From: Brachionus manjavacas
Lineage: Eukaryota; Rotifera; Eurotatoria; Ploima; Brachionidae
Direction: 5' to 3'
Length of the DNA: 64,000 nt
Assembly: GCA_019054805.1 (NCBI GenBank)
Contig: JAHQIY010000011.1
Coordinates: forward strand, 3,105,001-3,169,000
Both the position numbers and the translations under genes were made by a program. Below are positions 55,001 through 64,000 of the stretch, one piece after another (position 1 is the first letter of the stretch; each line of letters begins with the position of its first letter). A model generated the notes under the pieces. The model ran no database searches, had not been told where the DNA came from, and saw only the letters and a program-made list of their open reading frames with translations.

Positions 55001-55345
55001 AAGTTATAGTGGCCTAGAATGTTTTTAGGTCTTCAAGTGATTTTGAGGCTTATGGAGAATATGCAGAATATAATCTCAAAATTGTCCGGGCATTTGGTTG
55101 TTTTGGAAATTGGAAATAAAATGAAATCTTAAATCACGTGATCGAAGTTGGAAATGAACTGCTTTTGTTAGAATTTCTTCTTCTAGATCTTAAAATTGCC
55201 TGCAATCTAGAAAAATTAAACTGGCCTTTTGAATTTGATTAATTTCATATATTCAAACAAATTTAGCTTCCGCAATATAAATTCCATCAGCTATTTCATA
55301 GGGTTCAATTAGGCGAATAAAATTTATTAATCAATCTTTTAAGAA
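52050..55345. other. Gene-free AT-rich region
   Basis: No supported frame on either strand. Slightly less AT-rich patches at 52130-52290 and 53480-53620 have no recognisable motif. Confidence 0.5.
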
Positions 55346-55349
55346 TTAT

Positions 55350-55403
55350 ACTACAACTGCTCAACCCGAAAAATGAAATAGAGGAAGACCAAGAAAGAAA
55401 TAA
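55350..55403 (+). pseudogene. AT-hook C-terminus of a MULE-type transposase
   Basis: TTTAQPEK, stop (TGA), NRGRPRKK, stop. The RGRPRK end followed by a stop is like the MULE tail at 23000-23027. Only this last piece is visible; upstream sequence is unrecognisable. Confidence 0.35.
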
Positions 55404-55409
55404 TATTTG

Positions 55410-57650
55410 TTATATAAATCTTTTTTTTTGTTGTAATAAATAAAACTAGATTTTCAAATAAAAAAAAATTGCCGAAAAAAAATTTTTTTTATCATCTATC
55501 TTTTTCTCTGAAAAGCATAAATTACAAATAGATTGAAAAAAATTTCCAAATTTAATAATTCTTGTCTCAATTTTGTAATGCCAAAAAAATTTAATCTAAT
55601 TTAGTTACATTCATCCAAATTTTGTGCATTAATAGGCTACATTTAGCCAGTTGAACGACATCTAAAGTACCCTTTTTTAGCCATTTTTTTACGCAATAAG
55701 ATAAGATTAGTTTTACTCAATTTTTTTAAATTTAATAATTACAAAAATTAAAATTTATCAAAATTTTCAATAGAACATTCTTTATTCAATATAAAAAAAT
55801 TAAAAAAAGATAATTTTAATTTCATTATTTTAAATACTAGTCAAAAGAATATATAGGTAAATTTGTAGGAGTTTTTCTTGTGAATAAAACATTCTATTAT
55901 TAGTATCTTTATCTTATTCCTTCATGTTATTTGTCAAAAAAGACATCAAACGCATAACAAATAAATTTAATTTTAGGAGTTTTATTGCTTAAGAGAGGGA
56001 TACATTTTGGCGTAAATTTTCTAGAAATAACCTTTATCAATATTTTTTCTTAATTAAATAATAAATGTAACATTAAACTTAATACAATTGAGAGAATAAA
56101 AATAGCAATAAAATTTCATAGACTTTTTTTTAATAAGTGATATATCTAACTTAAATTGAGATCTAAATACTCTGAAAAAATTATTGAAAATTTAAATTTT
56201 TCTTTTAAAAACACAAAAAAACCTGTATTTTTTTCTTTAAAAATTCCAAAAAAAAGAAATTAAAATATTATATAATCTTAGCTCTAAGCAAAAATTATTA
56301 AATTTTTTTAAGCTTTAAATTAAATTAAAATGTTTTTGAAATTTTTATTAGAAAAATTTAATTAAACTTTCTTGTTACTTACGTCAAATTCGCTTGTATT
56401 GAGAAATAAAATTAAAAATTCAGAAGTAGAATGACAGAATTTTATAAATTTAACTCTTAATAAACAAAATAATAAATAAATTTTAAAGGATTTGTTTGAA
56501 ATTTATCCAAAATAAACTCTCATTTAAACATTAATTTTCATTTTGATTAAAATCAAAAATAAATCTAAATTGTGTAAAATTAATAATTTCTTGAAGAATG
56601 TACGAATTTATTTTTGTTTAAAAATAATTTAATGTCTATCCATTGCTTTTATATCTTACTTTTGATTATTTACTGAGATGAGTGATAACCATCAAAATAC
56701 GATCTAATTCAATAAAATTGAATGCCATTAAAGAAATTCTGTCAATAAAATTTACATCTAACTATCAATAAATGGTATCAAGTTTTTAGCATTGATTGAT
56801 TGACTGATTAACTTGAACTAAAGGTAAACATTTTTTAAAAATAAGCACATATTTTTTTTAATTCTCTACAGGAAAATGAGATTTTATCTGGCTGAGCTTA
56901 TCATTCGGTTTCGGTATTTTTTGATTTATAAATATTTTAAAAGCATTACTCAGTCTGAATTATAAAATAATGCATTTATGATTCATGCTGAGATTTAATG
57001 GCCGCTTCTTTAATTATTTTAGTCTAATTTTTACAAAGAAACTTAAATTAAATAACACAAATGGATTTTTTAAATCCTTTTGAAACAAAATTTTGATTAT
57101 TCATATTTAGATTCTTGTAGAAAAAATCTGATGATTTATTTTTAATAATTATATTTGGTTAGAATAAAAAAATTCTATTTTAATTAATCAAATTTTTTGA
57201 TAACCTTTCTTTAAGCTGATCGTTTAGGAACAATTTTGAGAAGAAATTTCATTAATTTTAATGGGATTATTTTTAAAAATCTAAAAAGCTTTTTTGGAAA
57301 ATACTTTACTGAATATAATTTAAAAAAAAATAATCCAAACACATCTAATTTCCTTTAAATTTAATCTTAAGTTTTAACTTAATAGACTCAAAAGTATTTG
57401 AAGATAATTTGAATAGTGGTATCTTATCGATCGGCATTATTCATCATATCAAAATGATTAATTTGCTTAATTAAGAAAAATTTGATCTAAGAAAATATAA
57501 AAAAGATTAGATAAATCAATACCAAAAATGTAAGTTAAGCAAATAAATTTGAACCTTGCTATAGCGAACATTAAAAACAAATAAGTTTTGTCTATGTAAC
57601 ATTTTTATAGCATCTCATCAAAAAAAATTAATATACAATAAGATAAGTGG
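55410..57650. other. Gene-free AT-rich region
   Basis: No supported frame. Contains copy 1 of the 56175/58893 direct repeat. Confidence 0.5.
56175..56465. repeat. Direct repeat, copy 1
   Basis: Nearly identical to 58893-59172, 2.7 kb away, same orientation: TTAGCTCTAAGCAAAAATTA, CTTGTTACTTACGTCAAATT, CGCTTGTATTGAGAAATAAA. Copy 1 has an extra ~30 bp A/T segment near its start. Confidence 0.8.
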
Positions 57651-57654
57651 GGGA

Positions 57655-58255
57655 TTCTGACTCAAAGAGTGCACTAGACTTCGTCGATACCTAGAAGGAT
57701 CTGGGTATAACTCTGTCAAGTAATCTGAATTACACTAACCACATTCGAACACAAGCCAACAGAGCAACGAGTTTCCTCGGTCAGCTAAAACGGATCTTCG
57801 GCACATGCACGACCCTTTATTGTGCCCCGTCCAGCAAGAAAGACATTAAGCTACTGGAAACCGTGCAGAGGAGAGCTACCAAACTAGTTCCGAGAATTAA
57901 GAGCTGGATTAACGAGGACCACCTTGCCATTCCCAACCTGACATCACTTCACGAGCGCCATGCACGAGCTGACATGGTCCAACGGTTCAGGCTCATAAAC
58001 GGCATCAAGGAGGTGAACTGAGTGAATCCTCAGGTTCTTTGCACCTCATTCTCACAGTCCTGACCGCCAGAAGAAAAAGGAAGCACAAGAGGAGACTGTC
58101 CGGTCAGGCCTCAAGCCAATAATGTCTATTGACTCTAAAAACTTATTAGTTCTTCTATCTCTGTAGTTTTTTTTCTTGTTTAGCGCAATGTGCTACCATT
58201 GGGACCTCTTAGTAGGCCGTTGCTTTTATTATTTTAAAAATTATTATTAAAATCC
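57655..58255 (+). mobile_element. GC-rich CR1-like LINE 3' fragment
   Basis: Markedly richer in G and C than everything around it. It contains the end of ORF2 (57695-58021), a 3' UTR (GAAGAAAAAGGAAGCACAAG, CCATTGGGACCTCTTAGTAG) and a TTTTATTATTTTAAAAATTA TTATTA tail, the microsatellite tail of CR1-type elements. Confidence 0.8.
57695..58021 (+). pseudogene. CR1-like ORF2, C-terminal 108 residues
   Basis: Open from after a TAG at 57692: KDLGITLSSNLNYTNHIRTQ ANRATSFLGQLKRIFGTCTT (thumb), a short deletion, then KKDIKLLETVQRRATKLVPR IKSWI ... LTSLHERHARADMVQRFRLI NGI. VQRRATKLV and the following L-x-L-x-x-R-R/H-x-R-A/G-D-M-x-x-x-F-x-x-I-N-G are the C-terminal signature of CR1/jockey ORF2. The segment that should hold YP-x-F/L-V-R-x-x-L-E-Y has been deleted at GTCTTLYC|APSSKKD. 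Confidence 0.85.
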
Positions 58256-58892
58256 TGATAAAATTGACTCAATATAATTTTTTTAAGTACACTCGATGAA
58301 TAGATCAATACTATATCGGATGGATAATTAACTTTTTTAAAAATATTCTTTCTAGTCTCAAATAAAAAAGTCAAAAATTAATTTATATTTTATTAAAATA
58401 TCATTGTAAATGATGCTGAAGTCCTCATGAATTTAACTAATGAAATTTTTTGAAATTAAAAATTCTGAGAATACTTTAATTTCGACTCTTCAATTAATAA
58501 AATTATTTTTTTTAATAACATTTGTAATTATTTTGGATCAGCATTATTTGTTTTAAACTTGTAAATCTAAAAGATTTTTTCGAATTTAAAAAAATCAATT
58601 AGTTAAATTAATATTAGATTAATATTTGAATTTTCACTTTTTTTTCATAATTTTGTTTTTCTATTTCGAGGAAATGCTCTTTCAGATTTTAAAATAAAAA
58701 TCGTAATAATTAAAAAATGAACAATATTAAAAAATAAAGCAAGTAATTACATACGCTACATGTTTAAGTACAGTTGAATGAAAAAATAAGAAAAAGGTAT
58801 TAAATTTTGTTGCATGGATTTGTCATTGACTTTTTTTTATTTAATGTTATATTTTTCTACGGTCTTTTTTAAGATTTAATTATTCTCTTTAA

Positions 58893-59172
58893 TAAAAAAA
58901 TTATTGAAAATTTAAATTTTTCCTTTAAAAATTCCAAAAAAAAGAAATTAAAATATTTTATCGAATATAATCTTAGCTCTAAGCAAAAATTATTAAATTT
59001 TTTTAAGTTTTAAATTAAATTAAAATGTTTTTGAAATTTTTATTAGAAAAATTTAATTAAACTTTCTTGTTACTTACGTCAAATTCGCTTGTATTGAGAA
59101 ATAAAATTAAAAATTAAGAAGTAGAATGACAGAATTTTATTAAAAAAAATAAATTTAACTCTTAATAATAAA
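58893..59172. repeat. Direct repeat, copy 2
   Basis: Second copy of 56175-56465; differs by small indels and scattered substitutions. It ends ~180 bp before the LINE insertion at 59351. Confidence 0.8.
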
Positions 59173-59351
59173 TGATAAAACAAATTTTGAATAAATAAAC
59201 ATAAAACCTTAGATACTTATAATATTTAATAGAGTGACCTGTGAAATTTTTTTAATTTTATTTTATTTTTTTTAACTTGCCATAGGTTTTTTATAATTTT
59301 TTTATAACCAGTCTCTTCTCCGATTATTAATTTGAAAATCAACAACAAAAT

Positions 59352-59508
59352 GTAAATTTTGTTGGCTTTTATGAAATTCTACTTGAATTCTTCAACCAAC
59401 TTCTACTATTCAATAAGATCCCAAAAAATCTTAATACTTCAAAAATTAATCCTATTCTAAAAGACAATTTAAAAAACAGCTATGATACAATATACAATAT
59501 AAGACCTA
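59352..59508 (+). pseudogene. LINE reverse transcriptase, part before the nested MITE
   Basis: Frame open from the first base of the element: VNFVGFYEILLEFFNQLLLF NKIPKNLNTSKINPILKD ... YDTIYNIRPT. IP-x-N-x-N-x-S-x-I-x-P-I-x-K and N-x-R-P are RT fingers motifs. The MITE enters inside the codon after Pro, with TA 59507-59508 as duplicated target. Confidence 0.8.
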
Positions 59509-60667
59509 CAGTGGTGTTCCGGATTTAGTAATTTACGATATTTTACGTAAAAATCAGTAAATTTACCGAATTTTACGTAAAATATTGTAAATTTACGTAA
59601 ATTTACAAAAGTAAAAAAACGTAAATTTACTTGATTTTACGTAAAATTTGGTAAATTTCGATCATTTTACGTAAATTTATGTAAAAAAAAAAATGTCCAA
59701 AAAATTGAAATAATTTGGCACTTTTTAAAAAAAAATGAATTTTTGTTATCCTTCAATATTTATATCCAAAATTATGAGAAAAAAAAAATTACCATAATTT
59801 ACGTAAATTTTGGTAAAATGTAATCAATTTAATGGTAAAAAATAGTAAAAAATGGTAAAAAATGATTATTTAAAATTTTAAATTAATTTTAAAAAAAAAT
59901 TTTTATTTCAATTTTTTACGTTAAAAAAATATTATAAGTTAAAATTGCTAACATCTCATAGAGAGCGCATTTGGGTATTTGAAATTGTTAAAAGAGAAAT
60001 ACCAGGTCAAAAAGATCAGAGAAAATTCTAAGCTATTTCTAAAGCTCCTTCAAAAAATAAAAAAATATAAATTCATTAATTTTTGAAGGAGCTTTAGAAA
60101 TAGCTTAGAATTTTCTATGATCTTTTTGACCTGGTATTTCTCTTTTAACAATTTCAAATACCCAAATGCGCTCTCTACTTAAATCATTGCCTTTCAACAA
60201 AAATAATAGAAATTAAAGAAAATTAAAATTAATTTTTCACCCTTTAAGTGTTTGAAAAATTATAACCAACCTAATAAAAATTTTTTTTCAAATTAATTTA
60301 AAATTTTAAATAATCATTTTTTACCATTTTTTACTATTTTTTACCATTAAATTGATTACATTTTACCAAAATTTACGTAAATTATGGTAATTTTTTTTTT
60401 CTCATAATTTTGGATATAAATATTGAAGGATAACAAAAATTCATTTTTTTTAAAAGTGCCAAATTATTTCAATTTTTTGGACATTTTTTTTTTACATAAA
60501 TTTACGTAAAATGATCGAAATTTACCAAATTTTACGTAAAATCAAGTAAATTTACGTTTTTTTACTTTTGTAAATTTACGTAAATTTACAATATTTTACG
60601 TAAAATTCGGTAAATTTACTGATTTTTACGTAAATTATCGTAAATTACTAAATCCGGAACACCACTG
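59509..60667. mobile_element. Giant foldback MITE, Tc1-like, arms of over 500 bp
   Basis: Ends CAGTGGTGTTCCGGATTTAG and its exact reverse complement; TA on both sides (59507-59508, 60668-60669). The right half mirrors the left half over nearly its whole length, meeting near 60070-60085, with an asymmetric stretch around 59900-59940 and 60190-60290. Both arms are packed with TTTACGTAAA/GTAAATTTAC words. No ORF, so non-autonomous. The centre contains the AGGTCAAAAAGATCAGAG repeat shared with 4500. Confidence 0.92.
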
Positions 60668-60669
60668 TA

Positions 60670-61996
60670 CTTCTATTTCAAACTGCTTTGCTCAAATCCT
60701 AGAAAAACTAATTCTAATTAACTCCCCTGATCTTTACAAAGTTAGTAATAACCAATTTGGTTTTAAGAAAAAAACTTCATGTAACCATGCCATTTTTGTA
60801 TTAAAAGAAACAACTCTTAACTACATCAATAAAGGCTCTGGATGTAGGATAGCATCTTTAGATGCAGAAAAGGCCTTTGAAAAAATATGGCGTGATGGCT
60901 TATTCTATAAACTATTAAAGAGACTGCATACTTCCTACTGGGTATTGCTTAGGATTTATTATAACTCAGCCCTAGCTGTTTTATCTCTTCCAAATAATCT
61001 AACAACTAAACCCTTTAAAATTGAAACTGGTGTAAAACAAGGAGCTATTTTATCTTCTTTTCTTTTCAACATATATATTGATGATCTTATAATAGAATTC
61101 CTTAACAATGAGCTTGGAGCTCTTTATAAAAATCTTAATGTTTCTATCATTGTCTACGCAGATGATATAATCTTATTAAGCCCAGTTGACTCCCATCTAC
61201 AAATGCTTTTGGATATTTGTGGATCTTATGGGAATAAATGGAGAATAAAATTTAACCCTAATAAAACAAAAGTTGTTAACTTTGGCACTCAATTATTTAA
61301 GTCGGTATTTCACCTTAATGGATCCGAACTTGAAGAAGCAAATCAGTTAAAATACTTAGGATTCATTATAGATTCTAATCTTGACCTTAACACACAGGCA
61401 ATTATAAATTTTAAAAAAGTTCAGAGCAGCTTTTTGGAATTTCATATCTTCTGCCTAAAAATAGTCCTACCTCTTCACCTAAATTCAAATCTTTTATATA
61501 CAAAACATTTTGCTTATCTAAATTCACATATGGTCTTGAGGCTCTTACTCTTAATTCGACCACAAAGGATTCAATAAATAAATTACAAAACAACTTAATT
61601 AGACAAATGTTTGGTTTAAAAGCCTACTGTCACATGTCACGAGTCTTAAAAGTACTAAAATTATTCAACTTTGATGAACTTTATCTATTTTCAAAACTAA
61701 CTTTTATTGATACAATTAAATATAATTATCTATCATCACAATTTTTAAAATATATGCTAAGTGACCCCCCCTCTAATAAATATTTTTCCTCCGACTTAGT
61801 ACTTATTTCCAAGTACTTTAAAATTGAAACTTCAAAAATTTCAGTAAATATAAACCAACTTAAAGAAAATCTTAAGATTAATCTGATTTCTAATGATGGT
61901 ATATCTGATTCAATTTGGTTATGTCTTTGCAATTTAAAATTAAAACATTACAGAACTCTCCTAAATGAGCTAATTCAAAATAAAAGAAATTCATGA
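60670..61996 (+). pseudogene. LINE reverse transcriptase, part after the nested MITE
   Basis: Continues the frame as SISNCFAQILEKLILINSPD, NNQFGFKKKTSCNHAIFVL, CRIASLDAEKAFEKIWRDGL (motif A Asp), GVKQGAILSSFLFNIYIDDL (motif B), VSIIVYADDIILLSP (YADD), FNPNKTKVVNFG, LKYLGFIIDSNLDLN (thumb). After two small indels near 61430-61450 a third frame gives PTSSPKFKSFIYKTFCLSKF and, from 61607, a C-terminal domain to the stop at 61996. Catalytic residues are intact. In motif A the usual AFD is AFE. Non-LTR type; exact clade not resolved. Confidence 0.88.
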
Positions 61997-62223
61997 ATTT
62001 TGGTCCGAATTATCTTGCTTTCTAACTTTCATCCCTTTTTCTATTTTCGAACTAATGTTCCTTTTTTATTTTTGTAATTTTATTTTTAGATAATAATTTT
62101 TCATTTTTTAAAAAAACACAAAAACACAAAAAAAAATTTTATCTTTATTTTCTTTTACTTCTCCTTAAAGGAGGTTAATTCAATTCAATAATAAATAAAT
62201 TAATTTGAAAATCAACAACAAAA

Positions 62224-64000
62224 AAAATCAGTGTTTCTCTTCAACTTCATTTTTGTTTCACTTTAAAATTTTGTTTCAAATTACTTAATCATTCCAAGTA
62301 AAAATAATTTATTGATATTTTTCACATAAAAACATTTTCTGCTAATAAATAAGTCTATTTTCTATGAAATTTGATACATTTTTAAATGCAAATATATTGT
62401 GATCATAAATATACAAAAAAACAAAAAACTCAAAGAAAGATCTTGAAAATCATATAGAAATTTTCCAAATCAAACATATGTTCGCACAATACATAAAGTT
62501 TTGAATAAAAGCTAAATTGAATAAAAAGCATATAATTTATTGATGAATTTTCTATGAATGCTTGTCAAAAAAAAAGCTAAAAGCAGAAGAGAAGACAATA
62601 AATGGCGTGTCTTTAAGCTAAACGATTCACAACTTCATATTAAATTAAATTACCTTTAACTTAAAAATACTTAATTCTAAAATCAATAATTTCTTCTTCT
62701 CTTAAACTCTTTTTAATCTTTTAAAGCATCAAAAATCCGCGGTTACAGTGGTCCAAGCGAGGGCGTAAGCCATCCTCATGGACCTAGGATTGTTTTTTAA
62801 ATAATTCAAAAAAAAATCCAAAATGAATAATTTTGCAAGTTTCTCTCCCAATTTCATAAAATTAAACTTACAAAATTCTCTTTAAGAATCAAACTCCACT
62901 AAAACATAAATTATTAAATGGATATCCTTATGTTTATTAATTTCCACCAGGCAATACTGAAAAAAATAAGTCAAATAAACAATTCATCTTTTCTAGCTTT
63001 ATTTATTTATCTTTAAAAAAATTAAAAAAAATTTTTTTTATATAAAAGATATAAAAAACAGTAGAATAAAAAATAAACTTGAATATATTTTTCTTCTTCA
63101 ACCTTAGAAAATCTATTTTTTAGGTTGCAATAAAAGTTAGTCAATTTATAAAAGTTTTAACTCTCGATCCTAAAGTAACATTATTTTCAACCGAATATAG
63201 AAGACAAAATTTAAAAGACTTGAAATTATTTTTTTTACTTTTGCACAAGTTAATTGGTATTTTTATTTATATTTAAAAAAATCATTTTAAGTTTTTAAGA
63301 GACAAATGGCTTCTTAAATTTTTTTCAGAAACAAAATATCCAATTTTTCATTGATAGTATGCATATTTTATATTTTATAAAAATAAATTATTCATAAGGA
63401 ATTACAGAATAGAATTAAAATGAATGAGTTCAAACTGAAAAATTTTCTTGAATTTTCGAAAACCTTGAATCTTCAAAACATTTCAAAACTAGAATATAAA
63501 ATTGGGCATCGATTTTTTCTTGCCTATTTTTGGTATCTTTGATTAAACCTGCAACCAAAAAAATAAAAAAATTTTACCATCATTGAAAGCTTTATTTTAC
63601 AGAGATAATCAATTAGCTTTAACCTGATTGAATTTATTGAAATAAATAATCTAAACATTTATTAAAGTTAATAGCACAATTTAGCTGTTCATCCGCCCCC
63701 ACTTTTCAATGCAGCTTTGTTCCAAAATCTAATATTTTCTTGAAGAAAAATGCTTTTGGATGCTAAACACAGAACAGAACTTTTTAAATCATTCAATGCG
63801 AAACAATTAGATAATAATGCCAAGTATTTGCTAAAATTCGAGTATTCAATAAATATGGAATTGCTAAAGTTATACGAAAAGTAAATGGTATACTTTTTTA
63901 CATTAGAAAAGCAAAATTTTATAGAATTGAGAAGAACAAATTAAGTTTTCATAAATTTAACCTTAAAAAAAATTAAAAATAAGCTCTTTGACTTTGACTC
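62224..64000. other. Gene-free AT-rich region with one GC-rich islet
   Basis: No supported frame. At 62740-62800 a GC-rich islet (TCCGCGGTTACAGTGGTCCA, then AGCGAGGGCGTAAGCCATCC TCATGGACC) can fold as GGTCCA...TGGACC with an inner GAGG/CCTC stem. It contains TGGTCCAAGCG, which fits the pol III A-box, and is soon followed by a T6 run; no B-box is present. Confidence 0.4.

Larger units (their letters stand above)
59351..62198 (+). mobile_element. 5'-truncated LINE with intact target duplication, carrying a nested MITE
   Basis: A 25-bp duplication starting ATTAATTTGAAAATC and ending CAACAACAAAA flanks the element (59326-59350 and 62199-62223). The element starts inside RT coding sequence at 59352, is interrupted by a 1159-bp MITE at 59509-60667, and ends with CTTCTCCTTAAAGGAGGTTA and an AATAAATAAA-type tail. 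A clear target duplication and short indels only point to a fairly young insertion. Confidence 0.88.

Overview
The window looks like an AT-rich invertebrate animal genome. Host-type genes are few and GC-richer than their surroundings: a membrane-anchored trypsin-like protease (11362-17908, +), an orphan rhodopsin-family GPCR (24549-25637, -) and a Shab/Kv2-type potassium channel (30362-31864, -). Nearly everything else that can be recognised is transposable-element sequence. The GPCR and channel read through without introns, the protease has a 49-bp intron, and MULE, CR1-like, Tc1, hAT-MITE, piggyBac and Ty3/gypsy relics occur side by side. This would fit a rotifer-like or similar small invertebrate genome, but that taxonomic guess is inference. 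There is no bacterial operon structure, CRISPR array or convincing tRNA/rRNA gene.

Left part (1-8.7 kb): the 3' end of a Ty3/gypsy element entering from the left edge, with decayed RNase H, integrase and C-terminal tail, an extra third ORF (RRM-like domain plus coiled coil), a polypurine tract and an intact 3' LTR (4054-4385). Nested repeats follow: a degenerate LINE, a hAT-type MITE interrupted at TTAA by a piggyBac remnant, and a 5'-truncated CR1-like LINE on the minus strand.

Protease locus (11.3-17.9 kb): the first exon encodes a short cytosolic tail and a membrane anchor. A 5.3-kb intron filled with a CR1 3' end, two hAT MITEs, a Tc1 relic and a possible Merlin-like relic separates it from EGF-like and trypsin exons. 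The exon phases fit exactly.

18.1-24.3 kb: a Mutator-like element (18161-23251) with matching terminal repeats and an 8-9 bp target duplication. It keeps only the SWIM zinc finger and AT-hook tail of its transposase, and three LINE insertions have split it. A perfectly identical 326-bp direct repeat lies once inside it and once just outside.

24.5-34.4 kb: GPCR, a LINE with an inverted 5' half, the Kv2 channel, then a field of short duplicated AT-rich repeats and LINE tails. 34.4-47.6 kb is mostly featureless AT-rich DNA with MITEs and LINE tails. 48-51.3 kb has FLYWCH and PHD-like zinc-finger fragments typical of DNA transposons and a LINE RT piece. 57.6-62.2 kb has a GC-rich CR1 fragment and a LINE RT cleanly interrupted by a 1159-bp foldback MITE whose arms are almost fully complementary.

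The strongest candidates for something new are the RRM/coiled-coil ORF of the Ty3/gypsy element, the giant TTACGTAA-rich foldback element and the orphan GPCR that has lost several class A signature residues.
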